From Mycoemilia scoparia (taxonomy: Eukaryota > Kickxellomycota > Kickxellomycetes > Kickxellales > Kickxellaceae), in the NCBI GenBank assembly GCA_027575805.1, contig JANBPU010000005.1, forward strand, positions 186,001 through 250,000: DNA of 64,000 nucleotides, in the 5' to 3' direction. Each line of letters begins with the position of its first letter. Position 1 is the first letter of the stretch. A program made the position numbers and the translations under genes. Positions 1 to 7,975 of the stretch are shown piece after piece. Below the pieces are notes generated by a model. The model searched no databases. It was not told the DNA's origin and saw only the letters and a list, made by a program, of their open reading frames with translations.

Positions 1-937
1 CGTTGGGTATAAATTTGTTGGAGCAGTTGATCAGGCCATAAGTCTGAAGAGCATTGTAGATTGAATTGGATTCCTGCTGTACAGGCGAACGGATGGCAAC
101 CTTGACCATCTTGGCTTGGCTGCATGCTGTTTGCATGTTGCTGTACTCAACACACTCAAGACAAAGCTGGTCAGCCAGCTTATAGAGCCAGCTGATAATC
201 TCTCTGTCATCCACACGGATGTAAACCTCAGTATCTGATTTGCTGCCGTTTGCGAGCCACAACCCCAGGAAGTACGGGTCAACCAGTGGCGCCTGCATAG
301 CAGGATAGGTGACACCAGCACGGATGAGTTTGCAGTTCGACTTCATCTCTTCACTAAGACGCATGTAGTTATCGATGCGTACATCCACGATGTCGCCAGC
401 TTTAAGTCGATCAGGCTCAGTCCTGGAAAAGTAGTCACGAGCGGCCTGCTCTGCTGCTGTATTTGTCCTTAAATCGCTCGAGAACAGGCGACCTGAATCG
501 CTGTTGGGCTTGTAGGCAGGCATAATGCCAAACAAACCATTGTCTGCCCAGGTGAGCTCATGCTTCACAAGACTATGATCATAGTAGTTACAGTGCCAGT
601 AATTGATACCATCAAGTTCCTCCTGATATACGGTAGCATCTGTTTTCAACACTTGAACAGTCAAATAGTGACCAGTGGTCACAGTGAAGCTCTCTGTCTC
701 CTGATGAGAAACCACTCCATCATGGTTATAGGTCTGATTTGGCATGTAAGTGACGGTGAACATGTCAGCATCAAGTCCATGCAATACGCGGTGGACGCGA
801 CGTGGCTGATATTTTTTGTTGATCGATCCATCGGGAAGGAAACAGTCATCACCCATCAAAGTGTCGCCAACCTCCAAAGCCTCAATTGGCTTCGATTGGC
901 CAGAAGCAAGCATAACCAGTGTTCCTGGTGCAAAGCA
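1..937 (-). mobile_element. PRP8 intein D (N-terminal 312 aa; rest beyond window), inserted after AYDNPHE
   Basis: The host sequence stops matching Prp8 after AYDNPHE, and CFAPGTLVMLASGQSKPIEA with the EALEVGD segment begins. Block B is TVTTGHYLTVQV. The first endonuclease motif is YFLGLWLANGSKSD, where the usual GDG is ANG, so the catalytic Asp is Asn. A KFIPN motif typical of endonuclease block D is the last thing visible before the window edge. The second catalytic motif and the C-terminal splice junction are not visible. Animal Prp8 has Ala-Leu-Ser next; splicing would require Cys, Ser or Thr at +1. Confidence 0.9.
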
Positions 938-3900
938 CTCGTGCGGATTGTCATAGGCCTGTTCGATAAGACCCATTTCTTCACGCTGGCTTGAGTTCAT
1001 ACGTCCCTGAACTGAGTATGCCTCACGCAGCTTTTCTAAGGCCAGAATAAGCAGCTTTGGATCATGCTTGTATGACAGCGGAGGGAATGGGATTGGGGAA
1101 AACTTGCGAGATTCCAGCCAGTGGACAGTGGTGGTATATATGGCGACGGCCTCTTCAGCAGAAACATAGGGTCCATCCTTGAGGTAGTTGTTCTGGCGCT
1201 CCTGCTCAGCCTTCAGCCATAAACGTGTAAGACGACCGAGGTTCTTTCGGGCTACTGCCTTATCAACAGTGGCACCTCGACGGATACGTTCACGGTTATA
1301 GTGTGCAACAGATGTCCACCAGTCAGCCTTGGATTTGACATATCTCAGGATCATGTTCTCGATAGGCTGTGGCATTCCTGGCACCTTCCATGGAATGTTT
1401 GCCTTGAAGCAACGCCAGGCTTCACTAAGGTGTTGCAAGATGGTGCGGCTCTTGTTGCCCTTGATTCCCTCGGGCATCATGTCAAGAATATCATGCATTA
1501 CGGCAGCACGGAGTTCCAGATCATAGTGCGACTCGACTCTCTGCTTAGTAACGGTCTTTGCAATTCCTTTATTGTGGCGACCCTCGAACTGGCGTGCCAG
1601 AAGGTTTCCAAGCCATCTTTCAAGAAGGGGAACAATACCACGAAGGAAAAATATCCATACTCTCCAGCCAGGAGCCCAGAAACCAACACCTGGCCCCTTA
1701 CCAACTGGGCCAGTATTTCCGACAATGACAGGCCTTGAAGCTGAAGTAACAAGGCCGTCCTTCTCTTCTTGTACTCTGCGTACAACAATAAGCTGCTGTT
1801 TGGTTGGGACGGTGACACACCATACTTTGCAGAATCTTTGTTCTTGTCTGAAGGATTTTGCAATAGATAAGGTAGGGTTGGTGTCCTTGCTCTTATTCCA
1901 GCTGATAACCCACGAAGCATTCTCATCACCTGATTGTTCAGGTTTGGTTGACGCCTTGCGCCAGTGGCAACTATATCCAGCACTCAAACAGATGTGTTGA
2001 AGCTCGTCTCTAATAGTGGGAGAGTAAGTCGTGATGCTTCCATCCTCATTGGATCCAGATGCTCTTTGAGTTTGATTTGATGCATTTAATCCTGCAAGAA
2101 TGGACTGTAGCTGGGCCGTGGTACATTTGTCGTTCACCCAGGCAAAGAACGGTCTCTGAAGTCCTTGGCTTGCATCGTTATCGCCGTTATTATATAAGTG
2201 TTGGCTTTGGTACTGGATGGATATTAACTCAAACCATGCGGGATTCTTAACAAAGTAACTACGGGAATCCTGCTTCACAGATTCAACATATAGAGCAGTG
2301 CTCTCGGCTGCAAACTCATCGGCACCCTTTAATAAACGATGTGAGGCTGAGAGCCGGCTAAAGACGGCATCAAGGTATTCAGATTTCTGGACTTGATCGG
2401 AAACAAAGACAAGAGCTTGTGCGTTCATATCCAAAGATCCCTGGACAAGCCAGTAACCATACAATTCAAGGAATGCTGAAATCTCATCATTGGTTTTCAA
2501 TCCAAGATTAATGATGGGAAGATCTGCAGATTGAGTGTCCGACCCTTGTGGGAAATTGTCTTCTATTTGAACCAGAGTATCAGAACCGATTGTGTTTTGA
2601 AGGTCATAGATTTCCGATGCCGTCAATATGCCATATGAAGATGTAGTATTAGAAAGTAGAGGTTTTGATGAGCCGACATCAAGTTTCTCATCTTTGACAG
2701 GTAATCCCACACGAGCCCACATACGGTGACCAGCAGTCACAACAAGGTCGACGTTGCTAGTGTCACTATCTTCAACGTCAGCAATGCGCATAAGGTCATG
2801 GGTAGTTTCGGATATGGTGAGCTTATCTGCTGTTACCTCACGATACACAAGTCGCCCTTCATCATAACATGCAACGCTGAGCGTCTGATTGTTTTCGAAG
2901 TGGGTAAGAACATCGGACAAGAACATCCACCCGTTCTTGCACAAGATCTGGTGGTCTTCAGTGAAGCAATTAAAGCGGTAGTAGATCAAGTGTTTCAGGT
3001 CCTTGCAGTTGTGTGTAACGATAAAGTCCGAAAGAAGGAGCCTGTCATTGGGGCCTTGGACACTGAAGCCAAAGTACTCCCCTTCCCCCTTCGGAGTAAC
3101 AGAGAATTCTACACCCCAATATCTGGGACTTGGTGTAGAAGCTGGACTGGAAGAAGCAAGAATGTTTTGAAGTGACGTAGAGGCACACGGAATATGAGCT
3201 CTGTCTTTGTTGTAAATGCGTAGGTAAACTTGGCTGTTTTGATCCTTGGTATGTGTATAAGCAACAGCGCCAAAGCCAACGGAACGGGAGATGGTCTTGG
3301 CTAGCTTCATCACCCATGGATCGCCCTCAGATCCAAAGACACAAGTGTAGTGGCCATCCTCAGGCTTTGAATCAGATGACCCAGCAACATCCAAAATACC
3401 GGCCAAAAAATTTGAGCGGAATTCAAATGACTGGGTCAGGATCACAGAAACACAAAAACCTTGGTTGGCATTAACACCGGTGGCACCCAGAAGCTTCAAA
3501 CAGTCAAGGACTTTACCAAAGCCAGAAGAGCTGGCGACATTAAGAGCAGAATATAGACTGTAACAGTAGTCATTCGAGGTAACATCTATGTCAACACCGA
3601 GCTTTTCGCAAATAGAATGGATTCTTTCTTGCACATGTTGATGTGATTTTGTGTCGCGTCCTATTGAGTGTGATCGGGACATTGATCCAACCCACAAACC
3701 AACGAGCCATGCAACCTCTGCTTCGGTTGCAGCATTGCCAAGTTCGCTGATGGCCTTTGATACCTCACAGTGAACATCAGAGTTCAAATTATCAACTGAT
3801 GAGGTGTACACTTGACAGCGAGAGGCAATGTCTGGGTATGCCTTTGCGAACTTGAGATAATTTTCAACAGAAAGCTCCCATACTAGTCTGTTGTTCTTCT

Positions 3901-6900
3901 GATGATCCGCAACAATGGCTTGTGCTTCCTTCATGGTAGACACAGTCTCATTTATACAACGGGGGATGGCAAATCCCAATTCAGAGCTGTCATCAATGAA
4001 TTCCCATGTTTCAACCGTAAACAAGCCATCAACTCCGCTGTCGTTAGTGCTGCCGTCATCTTCAGAGATGTTGATCTTGCTTGGAATGGTTATGACTAAA
4101 AGATGTGCGCCATTGACCACGAATCCATCTTCATTATAAACTTCTGCGCCCTCAGGGAGCTTGTTTCCAGCAGTCAAGTTGAGCTGGACATGATAGAGTG
4201 GGGAGGTACCACTGATGAGCCTTGTTACATTGCGAGGGAGATGGTCATCACCAACAACAACATCGCCAACCTTGATTTCCTCAACTGGAACCGATGATCC
4301 ATTGTTGGTTAAAATCTTTGTTCCACGGCCAAAGCACATGCGAATTTGTCTCATGAGCTTGTACTTGTAACGATACATTCCGGTCAACTGTCCAACGTGA
4401 GCAAAGGCATACTGGAGGCCATCTGCTAGCTGATAAGCATCAAGGTTACCAAGTCTATACTGGACATGTGCATCAACAATCAACTTGGTGAGACGAAGAA
4501 TCTCACGCATAAGGTGCAGACTGTGACCCATTCGACTCTTCTTGCGCTCCTTGGTAGTAAGAGTCTTCACTGGTTTAAGGTTAAAATTGTAGTCCAGATG
4601 CAGATAGTTGAGGTTCTTGCGGTGAATAAGCAAATTAATCATATTGTGGCCCTGACGAACAACCTGCAAGCCTGCCTCAACCCAATCGATCTCGGTTTGC
4701 TGGAAAAACTTGGTGGCCTTGAATTTTCTAAACAAATACTTTTTGTTGAGGCCCTTTGGAGGCCGATGGTGAAGTGCGTTTAGCACGTAGTTCTTGAGAA
4801 GCTTTTGGTATGAAACACGGACTTTGACTGGCATATTCGGTGGGCAATGTTCGAGGTACCACTGCTTGACAAGTGGAACGTCCATTGCTCTCCTAGTATG
4901 ACCAGAGCGCTGGTTGAACGGGTGAGGTGCCCAGTATAGCGCAATTCCACCACTAGTGTTATCTGTCTCCAAAGGAGTGTCGGCCAGGAAGGCATCAAAA
5001 TCGGTGTCCTCGGGAAGTGAGAAAGCCAAGTCCTCATCGCCATCGCCAAATATCTCATCCTCTATTGACTCAACTCCATCATGGAGGCTTGGAGCAAGAT
5101 TGCGAGATGAAATTGGATTAATAATTGGATCATAGTAAAATGCAGGAAGATCAGGATCCTCTGGCTTAATGTAAACAACAGCAGGATCATGGTAGTTTGA
5201 CAAGCGAACATCTCTGGGGTAAGAATTGTACAGGTGTGGGAAAGCGACTTTATACTCTGTGCGAATTGGTTGGCGGATAATAATCTTGTTGATGTCATTA
5301 AACTCATTCCAATCTTCATCATCATTCTCGATATCGCGGTGCATGGGCTCAAATTTTGGACCTCCAGGCAAGGCCATGTTTAGACATTTTGCCGTTATGA
5401 ATGAGTTGAGGTCGAAAAGGTAAAAGTAGTTGGGATCAATCAAGTCGGATAATAGCTGACTGGCCAAGCGATGAAGGTTGGCCATGATAGGCAAATCCAA
5501 GCGCCATTTGCGATAGCTCTGTCCATTAACGTACTGCGATTCATCAACCAAGGGCTTATTATCATACAGCCACTCATAAACAGCGGCATCTTCATCTTCA
5601 TCCAATTCCATCTGGATTGCTTCCAAAGGCTCGACATCGAGAAGGTTGTCACCGAAGTCAAGAGGTGAGTTGTGGGTTACTGTATAGTCAGCCATCAAAA
5701 AGCGCTCATTTCCATCAACACGGATAGAATAGTAACTGCTTTCGAATGGCTCACCAATAACAACTGGCGAGCAGTTGGATGTATATTTATCTGCAGTATG
5801 ATCTGTCTCCAGCGCTGAAGACTCGATCTCAACGTGGAATGTACCGTTCTTTCCTGAAGAAATAATTCCGGGACCCATACCCAGACCATGGGCCAAAGCC
5901 GAAATAGTTTTAGCCATCTGTTGGCTGGAAGTTTTTATACTAATGTTACCATCGGCAGAAATGTCTCCAGCAACTTCAATAATACCGGTCAAAAGTCTGG
6001 TGCGAACTTGCTTGTCATTATACAGATATTCTCCTGAAATGGTGCTTGACTCTGCTAAATTGGCACAAAGCTTGTTCAAAGAATTGAATGCCTCAGTAGC
6101 AGAGCTCTTTTGGGACGATAATGCTATAACGGTCTTTTTTGAATCAGATATGCTGTTAGACGATGTGGCAATAGTGGCGCCAATTTCTGCAGCATATCCA
6201 GATAGATAATCATAGACACTGGATTTTGATGAGCAGACCTCAAACACTGGTGCTTTGCCAACACCAGCGCCAATCCAAACACCATAGACATAAGGATCAA
6301 CCGTAACCTCGCGACTGGGGAAATCCATAGACACGTAGAATCCCTGAAGGATATTCTTCAAATCACTCGACCAGTTGCGGATTTGAGAGACTGGGATGTC
6401 AATAATCTCGCCAAGCTGAACAATAGTCTCTTTGGCCTCAATCTTTTTGATAAATTCGATTGCTTCGTCTTTGGTCGAAAATGTTTGGTGTTGCAATTCT
6501 ACAGTTTGACCCTTGGTCACATACTCAACAACAAAGCCATTTTCGCATTTAACGCTTACAAGGCACGGTCCCTTAGCAGCTTTCAATGTCAAACGGTGGT
6601 TACCAGTGGCAGCAAATTTGAAACTTCCACTTTCAGAGGATACTGGGAAAAGCTGGCCTGTGGTAGGCCCTTTAACATTAACAACAGCACGCTCTGTCTG
6701 ATCATCGCCAAGCATTATGTCGCCTATGCGAATATCTTCGACTGGAACGGCTTCCCAGATATCACCATCGATCCTCTTTCGCAGCACGGGAACACCGATT
6801 TCTAGACATTCCTCGTCATCAAATGGAGGGAACCTCATACGCTTGAAATTTCTACGATCGCGCTTTTCGCGACGCATCATAATCCACATTGTGCCCCACT

Positions 6901-7282
6901 GGGCAAGGTAAACTGGTTCGATAACCCAAGGGATTTCGTTGACAAAGGTAATTGCTCCAGTGTTGTGGTATAACACTGGTACCTCGCGGACTTGCTCCCA
7001 GGGCATGGGCATGTTCTCCAGCAACTTCAGAACAGCGTGCGGTATGTACTTTAACGCGCCAAGGTATACACGCTTTTCTTGTCTATATTTTCTAGAGGCC
7101 ATGTCACCATGATCTTTAATGATTTTACGCAAATGCTCTGGTGGTAGCATTGCTTTTTCGTGTTCGACAAAGCCGAGCTGGCGCTTTTCGGAATAGCGGT
7201 CTCGGTTTATCTTTTGCCATTTTTTCGACTTTTCAAGCAATGCTTGTTCGTCTAAAGCAGGAGGCACAAAGCTAGGATCCAT
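1..7282 (-). CDS. PRP8: PRP8, U5 snRNP spliceosome core protein, with four inteins (3' end beyond window)
   Basis: Prp8 scaffolds the spliceosome catalytic centre and contacts U5, U6, both splice sites and the branch site. One intron-free frame runs from ATG 7282 to the left edge without a stop. Host segments match Prp8 almost residue for residue: LRKIIKDHGDMASRK, RMRFPPFDDEE, DWNEFNDINKIIIRQPIRTE, NLNYLHLDYNFNLKPVKTL and FEGRHNKGIAKTVTKQRVES. Between them lie four non-homologous in-frame inserts, each starting with Cys; the three complete ones end in Asn. Extein pieces in the window are 158, 444, 13 and 259 residues (874 in all), to the point equivalent to ...AYDNPHE; the RT-like, endonuclease-like, RNase H-like and Jab1/MPN domains lie outside. 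The short N-terminus, without the Pro-rich leader of the animal protein, is the usual fungal form. It is divergent from the OGDH gene across 693 bp. Confidence 0.97.
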   Translation of the reverse strand, partial: MDPSFVPPALDEQALLEKSKKWQKINRDRYSEKRQLGFVEHEKAMLPPEHLRKIIKDHGDMASRKYRQEKRVYLGALKYIPHAVLKLLENMPMPWEQVREVPVLYHNTGAITFVNEIPWVIEPVYLAQWGTMWIMMRREKRDRRNFKRMRFPPFDDEECLEIGVPVLRKRIDGDIWEAVPVEDIRIGDIMLGDDQTERAVVNVKGPTTGQLFPVSSESGSFKFAATGNHRLTLKAAKGPCLVSVKCENGFVVEYVTKGQTVELQHQTFSTKDEAIEFIKKIEAKETIVQLGEIIDIPVSQIRNWSSDLKNILQGFYVSMDFPSREVTVDPYVYGVWIGAGVGKAPVFEVCSSKSSVYDYLSGYAAEIGATIATSSNSISDSKKTVIALSSQKSSATEAFNSLNKLCANLAESSTISGEYLYNDKQVRTRLLTGIIEVAGDISADGNISIKTSSQQMAKTISALAHGLGMGPGIISSGKNGTFHVEIESSALETDHTADKYTSNCSPVVIGEPFESSYYSIRVDGNERFLMADYTVTHNSPLDFGDNLLDVEPLEAIQMELDEDEDAAVYEWLYDNKPLVDESQYVNGQSYRKWRLDLPIMANLHRLASQLLSDLIDPNYFYLFDLNSFITAKCLNMALPGGPKFEPMHRDIENDDEDWNEFNDINKIIIRQPIRTEYKVAFPHLYNSYPRDVRLSNYHDPAVVYIKPEDPDLPAFYYDPIINPISSRNLAPSLHDGVESIEDEIFGDGDEDLAFSLPEDTDFDAFLADTPLETDNTSGGIALYWAPHPFNQRSGHTRRAMDVPLVKQWYLEHCPPNMPVKVRVSYQKLLKNYVLNALHHRPPKGLNKKYLFRKFKATKFFQQTEIDWVEAGLQVVRQGHNMINLLIHRKNLNYLHLDYNFNLKPVKTLTTKERKKSRMGHSLHLMREILRLTKLIVDAHVQYRLGNLDAYQLADGLQYAFAHVGQLTGMYRYKYKLMRQIRMCFGRGTKILTNNGSSVPVEEIKVGDVVVGDDHLPRNVTRLISGTSPLYHVQLNLTAGNKLPEGAEVYNEDGFVVNGAHLLVITIPSKINISEDDGSTNDSGVDGLFTVETWEFIDDSSELGFAIPRCINETVSTMKEAQAIVADHQKNNRLVWELSVENYLKFAKAYPDIASRCQVYTSSVDNLNSDVHCEVSKAISELGNAATEAEVAWLVGLWVGSMSRSHSIGRDTKSHQHVQERIHSICEKLGVDIDVTSNDYCYSLYSALNVASSSGFGKVLDCLKLLGATGVNANQGFCVSVILTQSFEFRSNFLAGILDVAGSSDSKPEDGHYTCVFGSEGDPWVMKLAKTISRSVGFGAVAYTHTKDQNSQVYLRIYNKDRAHIPCASTSLQNILASSSPASTPSPRYWGVEFSVTPKGEGEYFGFSVQGPNDRLLLSDFIVTHNCKDLKHLIYYRFNCFTEDHQILCKNGWMFLSDVLTHFENNQTLSVACYDEGRLVYREVTADKLTISETTHDLMRIADVEDSDTSNVDLVVTAGHRMWARVGLPVKDEKLDVGSSKPLLSNTTSSYGILTASEIYDLQNTIGSDTLVQIEDNFPQGSDTQSADLPIINLGLKTNDEISAFLELYGYWLVQGSLDMNAQALVFVSDQVQKSEYLDAVFSRLSASHRLLKGADEFAAESTALYVESVKQDSRSYFVKNPAWFELISIQYQSQHLYNNGDNDASQGLQRPFFAWVNDKCTTAQLQSILAGLNASNQTQRASGSNEDGSITTYSPTIRDELQHICLSAGYSCHWRKASTKPEQSGDENASWVISWNKSKDTNPTLSIAKSFRQEQRFCKVWCVTVPTKQQLIVVRRVQEEKDGLVTSASRPVIVGNTGPVGKGPGVGFWAPGWRVWIFFLRGIVPLLERWLGNLLARQFEGRHNKGIAKTVTKQRVESHYDLELRAAVMHDILDMMPEGIKGNKSRTILQHLSEAWRCFKANIPWKVPGMPQPIENMILRYVKSKADWWTSVAHYNRERIRRGATVDKAVARKNLGRLTRLWLKAEQERQNNYLKDGPYVSAEEAVAIYTTTVHWLESRKFSPIPFPPLSYKHDPKLLILALEKLREAYSVQGRMNSSQREEMGLIEQAYDNPHECFAPGTLVMLASGQSKPIEALEVGDTLMGDDCFLPDGSINKKYQPRRVHRVLHGLDADMFTVTYMPNQTYNHDGVVSHQETESFTVTTGHYLTVQVLKTDATVYQEELDGINYWHCNYYDHSLVKHELTWADNGLFGIMPAYKPNSDSGRLFSSDLRTNTAAEQAARDYFSRTEPDRLKAGDIVDVRIDNYMRLSEEMKSNCKLIRAGVTYPAMQAPLVDPYFLGLWLANGSKSDTEVYIRVDDREIISWLYKLADQLCLECVEYSNMQTACSQAKMVKVAIRSPVQQESNSIYNALQTYGLINCSNKFIPN
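1715..2968 (-). mobile_element. PRP8 intein C (418 aa), inserted between YYRFN and TGPVGKGPG
   Basis: Begins CFTEDHQILCKNGWMFLSDV, a different block A style from inteins A, B and D. Block B is VVTAGHRMWARVG. It ends SRPVIVGN, followed by the native Thr of TGPVGKGPG. The penultimate residue is Gly instead of the usual His, a known variant in some splicing-competent inteins. The endonuclease remnant reads YGYWLVQGSLD for the first motif and ILAGLNASNQ for the second. The Asp of each motif is replaced (Gln and Ser), so DNA cleavage is unlikely. The block E-like helix TIRDELQHICLSAGYS follows. Confidence 0.93.
3008..4336 (-). mobile_element. PRP8 intein B (443 aa), inserted between RQIRM and CKDLKHL
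   Basis: Begins CFGRGTKILTNNGSS with the VPVEEIKVGD segment and has block B VVNGAHLLVI. It ends RLLLSDFIVTHN, followed by the native Cys of CKDLKHL. Splicing residues (Cys1, block B His, HN, +1 Cys) are all present. The endonuclease-like centre keeps the fold signatures AWLVGLWVGSMS and FLAGILDVAGSS. The catalytic Asp positions are Ser and Ala, so cleavage should be dead. It resembles intein A in block A and in its VTHN end, suggesting the same broad intein class. It lies only 13 host residues upstream of intein C. Confidence 0.95.
5669..6808 (-). mobile_element. PRP8 intein A (380 aa), inserted between FDDEE and SPLDFGDN
   Basis: In-frame protein intron beginning CLEIGVPVL and ending ADYTVTHN, followed by Ser. 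Seen: N-terminal splicing block A with the VPVEDIRIGD segment, block B ATGNHRLTL (His for the N-S acyl shift), and C-terminal blocks F/G with penultimate His and terminal Asn. In animals the +1 residue at this place is Pro; here it is Ser, the nucleophile that protein splicing needs. The middle has the LAGLIDADG endonuclease layout, but the first motif reads VYGVWIGAGVG and the second LLTGIIEVAGDI. Both acidic catalytic positions are Ala, so homing activity is probably lost while splicing residues are intact. Confidence 0.95.
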
Positions 7283-7975
7283 ACTTTGAGCTGAAACAAC
7301 ACAACAAAAAAAGAGCAAAAACTATTAAAAAGCATTTAATTTGCACTGACGCGTTTGCATATTTAATAGCTTTAATGCCAAACTTTTGTATTTTTGATTA
7401 GATTAGTGATTATGACGACAACATTTTTCGCTTTTCAATGACCAAACATGTGCAAGGTTTAGTATACTTTTTCAGACAAGCCCAGACAGTACAGCGCAGC
7501 CTTGCAAAGCGGAACACAACACTGCTCTTCATACAAGGAATGGAGCATTGATAGGCGTGGCCTGACGTTGAAAATACAAAAAATAGTGTCAGATGGGGGA
7601 GGGGCTGTTGTTGTAACGATTAGCGTAATATTGTTTTACCATGTTCTCATAAGGCTGTGAATGACGAATGGGTCAAGGAGAAATTGATTTGTGACAGAGT
7701 GGCATCAGCCCGCATTTACCCAAAAGGAGAATTCAGCTGGCATCAATCAACTCGGAAATGAGTGCTGCCCAATTGGGTGCTCACAATACTTTTGCAAGGC
7801 CTCAGCCCCTGGCAATCAAGGACCTTCGAATTTACTATCATAAACTACAAAAAAGTTAGCCCAGCATGGTCTCGTCACAGTACTTTGCAAGCCACATGTC
7901 TGTCATTCTTCACGTTTTGATAAGCAACACCTTTCTTCACTTTGTCTACTTTCTTAACCTTTCACCAACTTAAAA
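7283..7975. other. Divergent intergenic region PRP8 / OGDH
   Basis: AT-rich spacer of 693 bp holding both promoters. I see no clear TATA box, RNA gene or repeat here. Confidence 0.5.

Noticed and set aside
6908..6925. GGTTCGATAACCC resembling a tRNA B box
   Set aside because: It lies within conserved PRP8 coding sequence, and no A box or cloverleaf can be formed around it.
1..7282. Reading the PRP8 inserts as spliceosomal introns
   Set aside because: They keep the host frame for their full length without stops, lack GT/AG borders at the junctions, and carry intein block A, B and (in the complete ones) F/G residues at the exact ends.
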